A DNA stretch of 64,000 bases from Amoeboaphelidium protococcarum (Eukaryota; Aphelidiomycota; Aphelidea). The position numbers and the translations under genes were made by a program. Numbering within the stretch: position 1 is the first letter of the stretch; every line of letters begins with the position of its first letter. Positions 24,713 to 36,127 of this stretch are shown in pieces. The stretch lies in assembly GCA_023515745.1 (NCBI GenBank), contig JALECJ010000257.1:622687-686686 (forward strand). Reading direction: 5' to 3'. The notes under the pieces were generated by a model. The model was not told the DNA's origin, made no database searches, and saw nothing but the letters and a program-made list of their open reading frames with translations.

Positions 24713-26962
24713 TCACCATCGAAGCTCTTAATCAGTAAGTTCAACTTGGATCAGCTTCCTCTCCCCTGAGGCAAATTAATCATCATACTTTTCGGCACAT
24801 TCTTCATTGCAGAACAACTCCAATTTAGAACAATTACGCTGCATATGGTATTGACGTATGCAATTTTTGTAAAAGACTGGACGATGACAACGGACACAAT
24901 ATTTAATATCTGGAAACAAGGCGAGGATATGCTGAGGTACGTGCTATCTTACAACATCTTCAAGACAATCCAGTGATGGCTACCTCCTTCTACGACGCCT
25001 ATCAATGACTGTGGAACTACTACCACTACCAGCGCCTCCCGCAGACATTAAATTAGTGAATGCTGACAGTATAGGTGAGATCCTTCGAGCAATCACCGGC
25101 CATGGCCCATTAGAGTTAGATCGCATTGCAGTGATGACTACACGCTCTTAGGAATCGTAGATGCTTTGCAGACCAGCGCAATAAGATTTCTCCAGCAGAG
25201 ACATGCAACAGGATTATTATGGCTTAATGTACACAACATGATCCTTAAGGGTCTCGGTGAATCTAGCAAATATGGTCATCAGGACAAAGTACAGCTCTTC
25301 GTAGCTCTTCACTTTCTATGCGGCTTCATACAAATGCACTGCAACTCCGCGTGTCACCAGCACTTCTTTATAAGCTGGAAGTTCTGACAGATTCATAAGA
25401 GCAACACTGGCAAACATTTGAAGCAGTAGACCATTTGGTAGACCTTTATCATGCTTTGGGCTTCCACTGCTCGACTATGACGCGTCTTCATTCAAATCAG
25501 TGGTATACATGGAGGTGGTGGCATTGCTATCTTCAGATCCAGTAGATTACCTGTCCACATGAAAAGTGGTAACAACCTTTTTCACTCCACCTGACTGACA
25601 CGGCTTGACTGAAGAGTAAACGGTACGCATAGCCATAATAACTTACTCATGTCCATTTAGATTCATAAACTCCTCACGCAATTCGTTGGTACTTGCCACA
25701 CTGCCGAGAGCAAAACAAGCCGTGGTCTAAAGACTCTTGTGGAACTAGAAGCGCTTCATGGCATTCAGAATTAATTGGAATCCTTGCAAGCGGCTGAAAT
25801 GATCAGCATCCAGACTCTCATTGTATGACATATGCGCCAAAGTAAAGCAGGCGGTCATTTGATATTAGAAATTATCATGTAAATCAGCCATTGTCTATAA
25901 TATCATATCAGTTATCTGAAGACCATATCCAAGCAGATCGTACCTGGCAAAAGCAAAACTACCCAGCGCATTGCAGAGAGCAATTTGCACATCACTACTT
26001 GATAAAGGATGATGAGACACTTGGTTGAGACATTGCATCAACTTTGCAATATCAATGTAACCTTTTGCCTATTTAGCAACATTCGACAATACATGCAAAG
26101 CTTGGCAAACCAGCTCAGGACAACTAAGATTGTCTTTGATAATTTCAATCAGCATTGCGCATGCTTCCAGTTCCACAATATGCTTAGCACTGTCTTCAAA
26201 CAAGGCTAGATTAGATAAAGCGGCGCAAATCTCTGTAAGAACTTGCTAGTCATTACGAAAAAGCTTAATATTACTAATTATGGAATCCATCACGCGTAAA
26301 TTCACCAGTTTCCTTCGATTCTCAGTTATAGAAGCCATATTAGCAATAATAGCCGTGCAATTTACCTGCTCCTAGCCCATAAGAAGTGAATCTTGACATG
26401 ATAATAGAAGCTGAGCTAGAGACAACGATAAATCACAAGACGGCTGACACATCAACCTTGCAATACTGTCGTTACGTGACAAGATACGCAACACTTTCAA
26501 TTCGGCAACTTTTAAGCGAGACTGTGCCATCAGCGACTTGAACAGTTTCAGCAGCTAAAACACTGCATCCTTCTACAGATCGAACACGTACTCAAACTAC
26601 AAGAACTGAGATACTTTAAAGTAGAATTCAATGAACTGATTCATATAATCGCTCAGTAAAGCCATCTGTTACAGATCCAACTGACAGTTCCCACGCTCTG
26701 AAACAATCGCAGCACGCACCACATCGATCGCCTGTTCCGATTTGAGGACATTACAGCAGCCACTTACATGCAGAGCTACTAAAGCGTCCGATACGAATCT
26801 TTGCTATTACTGCAAACCGTCAAATCCGTACATCAAACCATCTATTTGCATCGCATCACCAGTGTCCTTATCGCCGATGGAAGCGGAATTGGCAATGAAC
26901 TACTTTAGATCCACCTGACATTAACTAGGCAGCCTTATTTGCAATTACTACGTATCTCTCAT
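24713..26962 (-). CDS. ARM-repeat protein with C-terminal Cys cluster
   Basis: 749 residues, one exon. Tandem armadillo-like helices fill about residues 90-560 (e.g. VNCTAIIANMASITENRRKL; TEICAALSNLALFEDSAKHI; TTACFALGSVASTNELRE). They are interrupted by a Ser/Thr-rich insert (about residues 420-460) and followed by a basic stretch (RRRRRR) and a terminal Cys cluster CVRC-x(15)-RNC-x(6)-FCNEEC that looks like a small zinc-binding module. Orthology not recognised; a scaffold role is inference. Confidence 0.75.
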
Positions 26963-27265
26963 CTCAGCCAATTAAAAGTATCAGTTTCAGTATCAAGCTT
27001 GGAGCAATATGGACTCTTCAAATCTAATCTAATCAAATCAAAACTAAAGATCGATTAGGCTTGGAAATTGATCAAATTCGGAATTTAATGAGTGCAAACA
27101 TTCCACTATCGGCTGGACCATTGAGCCGATTCATGTGATATCCAGGTAACCAACCGACACAGTCACTACAACCGACAAAACAAACACTAAATCGCGCGTG
27201 ATAAGATAGATGGATCACACATACAGTATACATAACGCATTCTGAGATCGACTGCAATTTTAAGA
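26963..27265. other. Intergenic, ARM protein / glucosidase II beta
   Basis: Divergent promoter of about 300 bp with no gene seen. Confidence 0.4.
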
Positions 27266-27891
27266 ATGAGAATTCTGACTTCGTACTTCTTAACGCTTAG
27301 CTTCAAAGTGATCGATCACTCTCAAGTTCTTGACCGCTATTTTCTTTTCTCAATGGTAATTGACTCATTCATTTTGCAACATTGAAGAACTAAATACACA
27401 GAATAGTATGTGGAAGTAAATACTAGATTCGATTTAATTATTTTTGCAATTAGATCCTGTGTCTAATATAACTGGCGTCAATCCTAATGGTAAGTTGAAG
27501 TCACTCCTCTTTTAATTTATCGAGAGCATACTGTAATATTGTTTATGTAGATCTTAAGTTGTACAGCGGCGAGAATATAACATGCAATAATGGACAAATA
27601 GTTATACCTATTAGTGCGGTGAATGACAACTATTGCGACTGTCCACTAGATGGCCTAGATGAACCAGGCACCTCAGCATGTAGTAACGGAAAGTTTTACT
27701 GCAGAAATCGCGGCTATGTCTCACATTACATTCCCTCTTTCCTGGTTGGCGATGGCGTATGTGACTGTTGCGATGGCAGCGATGAGTAGAAAGGTGTATG
27801 CACTAACTAATGTTCATAGATTAACATTTCGATTTTGAAAAAGAAGGCTGGTCTCTTCTAAGTAGATTAAGAAAGCAAGGATGAACTTTGA
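27266..27891 (+). CDS. Truncated glucosidase II beta-like ER protein with KDEL
   Basis: Exon 3 (27551-27891) is clear: the paired low-density-lipoprotein-A-like domain of glucosidase II beta (VNDNYCDCPLDGLDEPGT, CRNRGY, DGVCDCCDGSDE), a short Lys-rich stretch, and then KDEL directly before TGA. An upstream exon ending at 27489 supplies DPVSNITGVNPN through a phase-1 intron (27490-27550). The first exon and signal peptide, probably from ATG 27266, are uncertain. The predicted protein is only about 150-160 residues against about 500 in the family: the acidic coiled part and the mannose-receptor-homology domain are absent. Whether it still pairs with a catalytic alpha subunit is unknown. Confidence 0.8.
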
Positions 27892-28261
27892 TCAATGTGT
27901 ATTGTTATTACCGTTACTGTACTGTGTGACGACGCGACTGTGATTACTTATGTTCGTTCTCAATTGTAAATATTCGGAAACTTTATTTCATAAGTCGCTG
28001 ACTGTATAATTTTTAATGTACCCCCTCTGTACACAACTGAGACAACACTCTGACAATGCTACCTCAAAGGTTAGTAATGCGTTACCTTAATAGACCCCTT
28101 GATGATGATGTAAAGCAGACCAAAGAGGCGGAAATTCAACTGCGCCACTTTTCTTCCAATCTTCTTTTCCCACTGTCCCAGATACATATATATTCAAGTT
28201 TTCATATATCTGCTGAAAATTGCGCGATATATTTATTATTCGTCAGATTTAAAGTTGTAAC
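27892..28261. other. Intergenic and 5' region of VTS1
   Basis: About 370 bp. An open frame from 28056 (MLPQRLVMRYLNRPLDDD...) is not in frame with VTS1; it may be an upstream ORF or noncoding. A VTS1 5' exon here cannot be excluded. Confidence 0.35.
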
Positions 28262-29932
28262 ATGTATTCATCCTGTAATAGTAAAAGTCGTGAGTCTATC
28301 CGTGAACGCTGGGAGCCGGCGCCGAATCCATCGATGGCAAAGTCGCAGCGATCCGCACAGTCATGCTCAAAGTTGTTTACTTCCGTGTCGACATCATTTT
28401 AATCCCGCGCCAATTTAAAGAAGTCTGAAGAATCTTTTAAGACCAACAACTATAATTAGTAGAGGAGTATGGTATCTAATAACAATACTGGCAACGCGTA
28501 GAGTGTTAATCTCGTTGCTGATTGTCCAAGTGGCTCAGTCCGTCATCGCGCTGATTCCGGAGGCTCGGCCGACCGTGTGGCGCAGTCTGATTTCGGTCAT
28601 GGCGGCCCCTTGGCTGGTATTGATCAAAAGCTGCTGCTGCCCACTGAGAATCCCTAGGAGCACGGTGGAAGTGAGGGGAATATGGTTCACCAATAATCTC
28701 CTCCCTCTTTGAATTAACGTCCTTAGTCGATGCATGAGCTTGCCTGGAAACTGCAAGAAGACGCTGCTATATCAATGTAATAGAACGCGCGCAAAATACC
28801 GCCTGGATTCTCTAGTGTTCCCGTGAGCCCGGTGAAGAGCAATCCATTTGTGCCGGATAATGTGAGTCATGTATTCGCTGGTCTAAGTGTTCACGACAGT
28901 CCGCCAACGATGCATTAGCAGTCTAACTAGCAGCAGCATCATTAGCTGTATCCCTAGCAATAGCTGTAAACACAGAAGTAACAAAGTTTTAGTGCAACGC
29001 CAGAATTTAATGATGACGTTAAGCGTATCAATGAATGGTTTGCACATCTGAGTGAAAGAGACGCGGTGGTGGCTCTATAGTCTATCCTGTAGAATATGAA
29101 TCCTGAAGTTCTGGGAGCTTTGAATATACGTCATTTGAGTTTATAGCGCTAGAGAACGCGCACAGCAAACACAATTACGTCCAACGTCGCTGGTGGTGAC
29201 CATGGTAGTACTAAAGTTGTGCATTACGGTGCTGTCGGCCAGAAGTATCCAACCACTCCTCAGTCCTGCATTGTCAATTCCGTGCACACTTTTGAATAGA
29301 ATGACATGCTCGACATGCGGAGATCCATCTCAATTCCTCCCGAGTAGTATCAGCAGTGGTCATCTCCTTCATCGTCTCCAGGTGAGAGTGAATCTTTCTT
29401 CACACCTGCTCTGGAAGATGTGTCACCAACTAGTAGTATAAATGGAGCTTTCAAGTTTGATAACAATCGTGGTTACCCTTCTACTCCTCAATGGCATTTG
29501 GAGCATGCGAAAGCGTAATAATAGTAGTTGTAGTAGTAGTAGCAATAAGATTATGAAGGTATAAGAAGACGCGTGCAGACTACACCCATCTCCATGTACA
29601 AATCTCATGGCTCATAGTCAACCAAAGTGCAGCATAAGTCGCCAGAGTTGCCTTACAAAACTGACAAAGGTAAAATTCCAGAAACTGTAGATTTTGAATT
29701 GTTGAAGGATGTCCCTGCGTGGTTGAGAAGTCTACGCTTGCACAAGTACACCAATCTGTTTGCCTCTTCTAATCGCAATATGAAGCAATGGCACTGGAGA
29801 GAGATGATTGAGCTGTCCGATGAACAACTTGAGTAGATGGGCATTGGTGCGTTGGGTGCCAGAAGAAAGTTGTTACGCGTGTTTGAAATGATTAAGCATG
29901 CATTGGATAATAATAATCATCATCAAAACTGA
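28262..29932 (+). CDS. VTS1: VTS1/Smaug RNA-binding protein (SAM domain)
   Basis: 556 residues, one exon. The N-terminal half is Gln/Ser/Pro-rich with many TAA/TAG codons. WFAHLSERDAVVALQSIL at about residues 260-277 matches the helical SSR1 region of Smaug/Vts1. The C-terminal SAM domain (PAWLRSLRLHKY, WREMIEL, GIGALGARRKLLRVFEMI) binds hairpin RNA (Smaug recognition elements) and triggers deadenylation. It contains an extra stretch (SSNRNMKQ) between the first two helices. A run of eleven Gln in twelve codons at 29516-29551 uses ten former stop codons. The start at 28262 is the first ATG in the open frame; 28469 is an alternative. Confidence 0.9.
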
Positions 29933-30213
29933 TCCTCTTTGTATAAATGGCTCTAAATAATTTGGCTTAATTGTAAAGTGAAAGTATAGATTGATAGCAA
30001 TATATAGTGGTTATTGATTGAGGTGCAAACGGTGCAAAACGAAAGCGCGCTCGGTTAAGGTAACAAACTGAACGAAAAGCGAGCAGGATCGTTTCATCTA
30101 TAAACTAACAAGTAGTAACACGATTGAAAATTAAAATTTCATATAATTCCCAAAATTAAATTTAGTATCAACTATCACCTTATATCTCCATGCGCAGTGA
30201 TGTCCACCCTCTC
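29933..30213. other. Intergenic, VTS1 / recombinase 3' ends
   Basis: 281 bp between convergent genes; AT-rich. No terminal repeat of the recombinase locus was recognised. Confidence 0.4.
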
Positions 30214-32675
30214 TCATTCTCTGCATGCATCTCCAGATCCGTCACAACAATTCTTTTTGAACGTACTGGGCTTCAATGATATCCACTTGGCAGCAAATGC
30301 CTACGTGTCACTCTGAAAATGGTTCTTTAGACAATCCATTACTGGCCTGTACTGCTTAATGACAAAAGAGCGAGCAGCCTCAGTCAACTCACTCATTCTA
30401 GACGGGATAACAAGACTCTGCAGCAGCAGCAACTTTTCCACCGTGGACTTCAACTTAGACAAATTCTTACGCTCTTGTAAGTCATTCTCACCACCTCTAA
30501 TATTCTGTGGTTCATTCAGAATTGGATCGATATTTTCAGCCCCCTAAACTTGTTATTCTACAACTGGAGGAAGATGGTCATCAGCAGCCTCAAAGAAGTC
30601 GTCGTCCGCATCGTTCAAATCACAGCTGCCATGAGCTACCATATTTAATTGGCGTACCTTCTGATTTGCATACTCCTCAATAGCCATTCTTAACTGCTTT
30701 GCAACCGTTTCATTGGCATTAGGCGCCAGCTGCTAGAATAAACGCTCTATGCGCTCCATCGCAGACTCCACTTTAGTCAATTTAATCAGAGCGTCATACG
30801 CCTAGCTAATAGTCGGCTTTGGCGCAGATGGGTGGAACTTGCACAAAGTTTGTAGAGTATCCACCGCCTTTAAGTAAAAGCAAAAATTGCCAGACTAGTT
30901 GGAAGAGTTAAGACTTCTAGCCAATTGCAAATCCTAGGAGTAGATGGACTTCCACGGCGAAACCACGGCTTCAATCTCCAGATTGTTCGCTTTGGCCAAA
31001 TTCAACTGAAAAGTAGCGTCTCTCTTATAAGTACTAGCACAATCATTAGTGGAATGTCTTGCACTTTTCAAAATGTCAATATCTTGCCCCTTCCCCCAGA
31101 CTGCCAATAAGTACCCAGTCTTTCTGTTTGAGTGAGTGCCCCACTTCCCCTCTCTCTAAATCAGCTGAGTACACATAGCCTTGAACTTACTTTAATATGT
31201 ACCATACTCAATATGACAATCGGATATACCAGTTGCATGAATGCGTCTTAAAGCCTCTTTCGGCGGAAAGAGATACCCGTCCTTGATCTTGGACATATAT
31301 GTCCACAATACCAGAGCTCTGACAGGACACAAGTCAGGCACTTGATGATCAGCCCACAATATCAGACACTTTCTGACAGGATCGCACTTACCTTTGATAA
31401 AAAACGCCAGTGATTCTATAGATCCATCAGCATTGAACACAGTCAAATCTTTATTGAGACAATTTTCCTGATTTGCATCTGAAAACTTTAGATTGGTTAT
31501 CTCATCATGTCTTAGAAATAACTTTGTCGCCACTATAGTCATAGTCCAAAACATAAGTTCCCACAGTTTATTGCTGCTAACACAATAATCCTTGATTGCA
31601 ATCAGCTCCCACGGTGTTAGCGGTGTTGAACCACCCTTGATGTAGGAACTACCATCCACCGTGTTTTGGCGGAGCAGGTCGGCCATATAATTACTCTCTT
31701 TGGGATTGCCAGTTCTCCAAATCTGAGGCTTCATCGGGTGGAATCGACACCCTTGATAGTTACCTTGTTGACTTTCCGCCACGCAATTTTTACAGGTGTC
31801 CTGGTACGGGCCTCGTTGACCTCTGCTGGCATGCAAAACTCCTACCGCCGATAATAGCTGGTCCACATTTGCAGGCAAATTCCACCCGCCCTGACACAAA
31901 ACAGGATTACCATAGATATCCAATATATCATTCCCATTGGGATCTTTCAAAGCAGCCCCCTTCGCGCTCCTCTTAAACTTACAGAAAAGGCCAATGCTCA
32001 CCGGATTCATACTTGGGCAAAATTCTGGAGGATTCTCTTACAGCATCAGACAACTCTCATAATCCCCTATCAAGCTAAAGAAATACAATAGACCTACAGA
32101 AATAGATACAGTAACGTATGAATGATCAAGTCGCATGAGTAGTAGTTACCTCTGCAATGCTTCTTATAGGCAGCTTTGCTGTTGGGTTTCAAAGCTCTAG
32201 TTCCAGTGTGGCCAACTTTAGTTGAGCCACGCTCAAGATTTAATTATTAGAGCAGACGAGATACACCATTCATCATTGCTTAATAGAAGTGCGGTTGAAT
32301 TTGATAGACTTGTGAATTTTTGGCCTTGGAGCGACGTACTACGGCATCCTCTTCTTCAGAATCAGACGATTCACTATCATCCACCTACTATTCATTCTCC
32401 GGGATATCTTCCTCCCCCATATCCCTCGATTCTTCAGTGGCAGGATCATCCACAGATGCCAAATCACCGCTACTTGTAGCGGTCTACACCACAGGTTGAG
32501 CAATATCAGGTTGAGGACGCTCAGCCTGCATTGTTTCAACTGCGACGGCTGCCAATGCAGCTATATCACCTTGACGCTGCTCACCAACGGGGATCATCTT
32601 CATTTTAGGCATTATAGGCTCGTCTTCATCAGTACTGTCATTATATGCGGCCATGCGCTTGCGTAGAGAAGGCAT
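30214..32675 (-). CDS. Tyrosine recombinase (Crypton-like)
   Basis: Exons 32150-32675 and 30214-32093 separated by a 56-nt GT-AG intron (phase 1); 801 residues. The N-terminal part is acidic and disordered (SESSDSEEEDA). The catalytic domain shows all expected residues of the phage-integrase/tyrosine-recombinase fold: Arg I in LFLRHDEITNLKFSD, the HxxR pair in THSNRKTGYLLAVWG, then ARHSTNDCASTYKRD with the second His and the nucleophile Tyr. A Cys/His cluster precedes the domain (CKNC..CRFH). The C-terminal third is helical and acidic. This arrangement is known from Crypton elements and their domesticated descendants. TAA/TAG Gln codons occur throughout, so it has been resident under the host code. 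No second copy or target-site duplication is visible here. Confidence 0.85.
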
Positions 32676-32942
32676 TTCAACGGTTCAACGTAGTTTACTA
32701 AACTGGTGAAACAGTGGGGCAAGAGTTTGGGGCAATTGGTGCACTTTCCTTGTACGCGCGTTTGGGGCAAACAAAAAACAAGAGTTTATTTGTTATTATA
32801 TATAGAGATACATATGAATATTTTGCAGCAATAGTTGGTTTCTAGAATCTTGATCAATTTTCGACGATTCGGACTTTTCTTTTGACTGGTGTCTAACTTG
32901 AGACAATAATTCACACATTCGTTAGTACCTTCGTATCGCCTG
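32676..32942. promoter_or_regulatory. Divergent promoter with GTTTGGGGCAA repeats
   Basis: Upstream of the recombinase there are two copies of GTTTGGGGCAA, near 32726 and 32760, separated by about 20 bp including GCGCGT. No further structure recognised. Confidence 0.4.
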
Positions 32943-33533
32943 ATGGATTAGTAACTGAATAAGAATGACAGCAATAGTACTAACACAGAGTCGTCGATGG
33001 AGTTGATAGCGGTCGATAATCTGATACTAGTAAATAATTTGAGTAGCGATAAATGACTAGAATGTACAACACTGATAAGTTATATTGTAGATGTATCAAG
33101 AAGTTCAATTGGGAAATTTCGATGCGGTATTCGATATGCTGTAATACAAACTGCCTGCTATAAAGTCACATCGGGATTCGTTTAAACGGATATTTCATGA
33201 AGTGCACAATCAAATGTCTAGTAAGATATATGTCTCATAAAGCCAGTGAAATATCATGTCTATCTATGTGTAGCCACAAGCGAATCGATATAGATTGTCA
33301 TAGAAGAACTTCGGAACATTGAATAGCTTATGAATTAGCTTAATAGTCTCCCTATCTGGAATGTATCAGAGAGAATTTAGTTGTCTCTACAGATTGCAAA
33401 GGCATTCATCGCTGTTCCGATCGCTGTGCAAAGACAGCAAATGCCAGATTCATTTGAAACAATTCAAAAGTTGGTTACAAACTTTGGAGTATCATCATCC
33501 AAATCATCATCATCTGCTATCACTCAAGATTGA
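32943..33533 (+). CDS. Unknown small helical protein, three exons
   Basis: Exons 32943-33029, 33091-33220 and 33274-33533; introns of 61 and 53 nt with phases that join exactly, giving 158 residues (MDQQLNKNDSN... to SSSSAITQD). Predicted mostly helical (FDAVFDMLQYKLPAIKSHRD, IVIEELRNIEQLMNQLNSL). No family recognised; size and heptad-like pattern suggest a subunit of a larger complex, which is inference. Standard-code reading would miss it entirely. Confidence 0.6.
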
Positions 33534-33945
33534 AGATTTTTAGATTTCTTGACATGTTTAATTTTGTATCAATGCTGCTTATAGATTTATCATTTAATTG
33601 ACTTGACCTTTTTTAAATTATTTCCCCATATCCTTTATCATCGTCACTCGCAATAGTACTCGTCTTGTTGCTGTTAAGATCAAATATAATCCAAGAATTG
33701 ACATTCAAGCCTTGAATAAAGTTTGATATGGCAAGTCTCGGCTGCATGCATTCCAAATCTCTTTATTACGACGATTTATATGAAGACTATGTTAACATGT
33801 GGCACGCTGCAATTCTTTCAAACAATCTGTAGTACCTTTTCCATACCAAATGCCGATCGTTTTAATTCTTTCCAACAAAGCACAGTTGTGTATACGCGTA
33901 AGTTAAACTAAACTTTCTGTTACAATAGAGTACTTGTTGGCGTAA
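33534..33945. other. Intergenic, unknown gene to CLEC16A
   Basis: 412 bp with no supported gene; ACGCGT at about 33895, roughly 50 bp upstream of the CLEC16A ATG. Confidence 0.45.
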
Positions 33946-36127
33946 ATGAAGATTACAGATTGGATTTATCAGGCACTGAATGCGGATCCGAATCTAATAT
34001 TGTATAGCGATAAACCTCAGGAGAAGTACTCTTGGGAGAATCTAAAGTGGGCATATAATACTTGTATTCGATAATGCAATGTGATCCTTAAAATATATCC
34101 AACCTTTTTAATGTAGATTTCTGTATCGTGTTTTGTAAGAGACTAGTGCATTGACACCGTAGAATAAGAAGCTGGTGATGGAGACTATGCAAGAGCTGTG
34201 TGAAGTTATGATTTGGGGAGACTAGAATTAGAAATTAAGTCATACTCCGATAGAGCATTAGACTCAATAGACTACATTTTTCGAGTATTTTATGGAGCAT
34301 AACCTGGGCGGATATTTTATTGTGTTACTCGAGGCGTTCGGTAAAGAGTCCAATGCCAAGTTGTGTACGCAGGTTGTTAAACTGCTGATTATACTGATTG
34401 AGAATGTCAAGCAGGAAACTAGCTTGTACGCTTTACTCAGTAACAATTACATTAATAGTGTCCTTCGCTGGGGAACCCATCTCCGCCAGATGGAGTACTG
34501 GAGTCCAGACGTGAAGCTGAATGGAGATATAGACGAGTGTTGCGCGTATTTCATAACTCTGATGAAGGTACTTGGAAATAGATTGGATACGATTACTCTG
34601 CCCTTCTTTTTTAATACTCAAAAGTCAGATGGTGTCCAGCATTTTACTCTCTATGACGAGGCGCTTGTTATGGCACAAGATATGAGGGAGCAGATGATGG
34701 TGAATGCTCTAAGAACCATTGTTCTCAAAGTTTATCAATTAGAAGATTTAAAGTTGTAGGTGTATCTGCTCAATGATTTAACTAGAAACTTTTGGATATC
34801 TTTCTGTATGAGACTACATGCCAATGCAATGAAAATTCAAGATAACATTGTATCCAGTCAGTATTAAAGTGCTCAATAAGTTATGGAAGTGTTGGATGAT
34901 GATTTGAGCTATTTCAATGAGATTCTGTTCTGCAGTGATCATCAACTGTAGCAAGTAATCTTGGATATATTTGAAATACAATTCATTAAAAAGATGTGCT
35001 TTATGGATTATACAACTACACAAGACTTTTTTACTGATGATTCTTTAGTGTCTAATTTCAAGTGTAAAATGTTCGTATTATGCTATGTGGTGGCCCTGGT
35101 TCCTCAAAGTGCCGTTATTGACAAAGTGATTGAATGCGCCTTTGTTTAGAAAAGTCTTATTGATCTCATGGCATTATATGATGAGAAGATGTCTTCAGTA
35201 TCTCCAGTTCAAAGGTCTAGAAATCGCGAATTGGTGTCTCCAATCGAAGATGTTGTACTGCGCAGAGTATAATCTACACAGAACGGTAATAGTAACTTTA
35301 TAATTCGCGTGCCTGTCGGATACTCTATCGCTAAAATTATATTCTAATAGAAATCCAGTGTTTCTAGTGGTACATCATTACTCTCTATGCTCCTTCTTAA
35401 TCAAGTAATTGACTCCAATGCTGATTAATTTAAATTAGCTCAAGTACAGTTGGCGTCTCCTGCGGAATACAAAAAGCGGTGACTAATAGCCAATCTCACT
35501 TCCACAACTGACAACGACGATGGTAGTAAAGGTGGAAGTGACCATGCTATCCGTGAAGAAGAAGAAGATGATGATGACGATGGCTGTGAAATGATGGATA
35601 TTTACCAGTCATATTCAGACGAGGATCTGAACATTACACAAAATGAGACGGCTATCGAGTTATTGAAATTGCTCCATGAGTACATCAAATCTGGTTCTGT
35701 GAATCTATCGCTGTTGTACATTTCTCTAATTGTACGCTTCATCCACAAACTCATGCCTGAAGACAGTGCTGCATTGACATTTTAGAGTCATTTACTCCCT
35801 TGCATAGATCTGCTCAAGAATGGAAAGTTGACGCCGCATAATGCCGGTCGTAGAAGTGGAGATGATCTAATGATTGATTTTACATCTTTAAAGCTGTAAT
35901 CATTGTTCATGAATGGTTCTTTAGAATGTGATGGACGCGTACTTAGATTACCACTGACTAAAGTGTTGCTATTTGATTTTGATGAAGACGACAAGGGACA
36001 AGTGTTTGCGCTGAAATCAACATTTGATGAATCTGCTGATAAGCCTAGTATCTAATCCTACTGGCAGGAAGTGTACAAAATGCTCACCACTTTAAACGAG
36101 CTTATACTATAAGCTTAAAACGATTGA
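33946..36127 (+). CDS. CLEC16A: CLEC16A/TT9 endosome-lysosome and mitophagy protein
   Basis: Exons 33946-34046, 34117-35478 and 35527-36127; 687 residues. The N-terminal FPL domain is clear (LKFLYRVLQETSALTPQNKK; ELCEVMIWGDQN; QTTFFEYFMEHN; ETSLYALLSNNYINSVL), matching CLEC16A block by block. In the family it is an endolysosomal adaptor linked to autophagy and mitophagy. The first intron joins LK/FLYRVL in phase 2. An in-frame TGA at 35480-35482 lies inside a 48-nt GT-AG segment whose removal keeps frame (KKR/KGGSDH); I take it as an intron. An acidic stretch EEEEDDDDD follows. The protein is shorter than human CLEC16A, lacking its Ser-rich tail. Confidence 0.88.

Noticed and set aside
28056-28418. 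120-codon plus-strand ORF upstream of VTS1
   Set aside because: Out of frame with VTS1 and overlapping its better-supported start; kept only as a possible upstream ORF.
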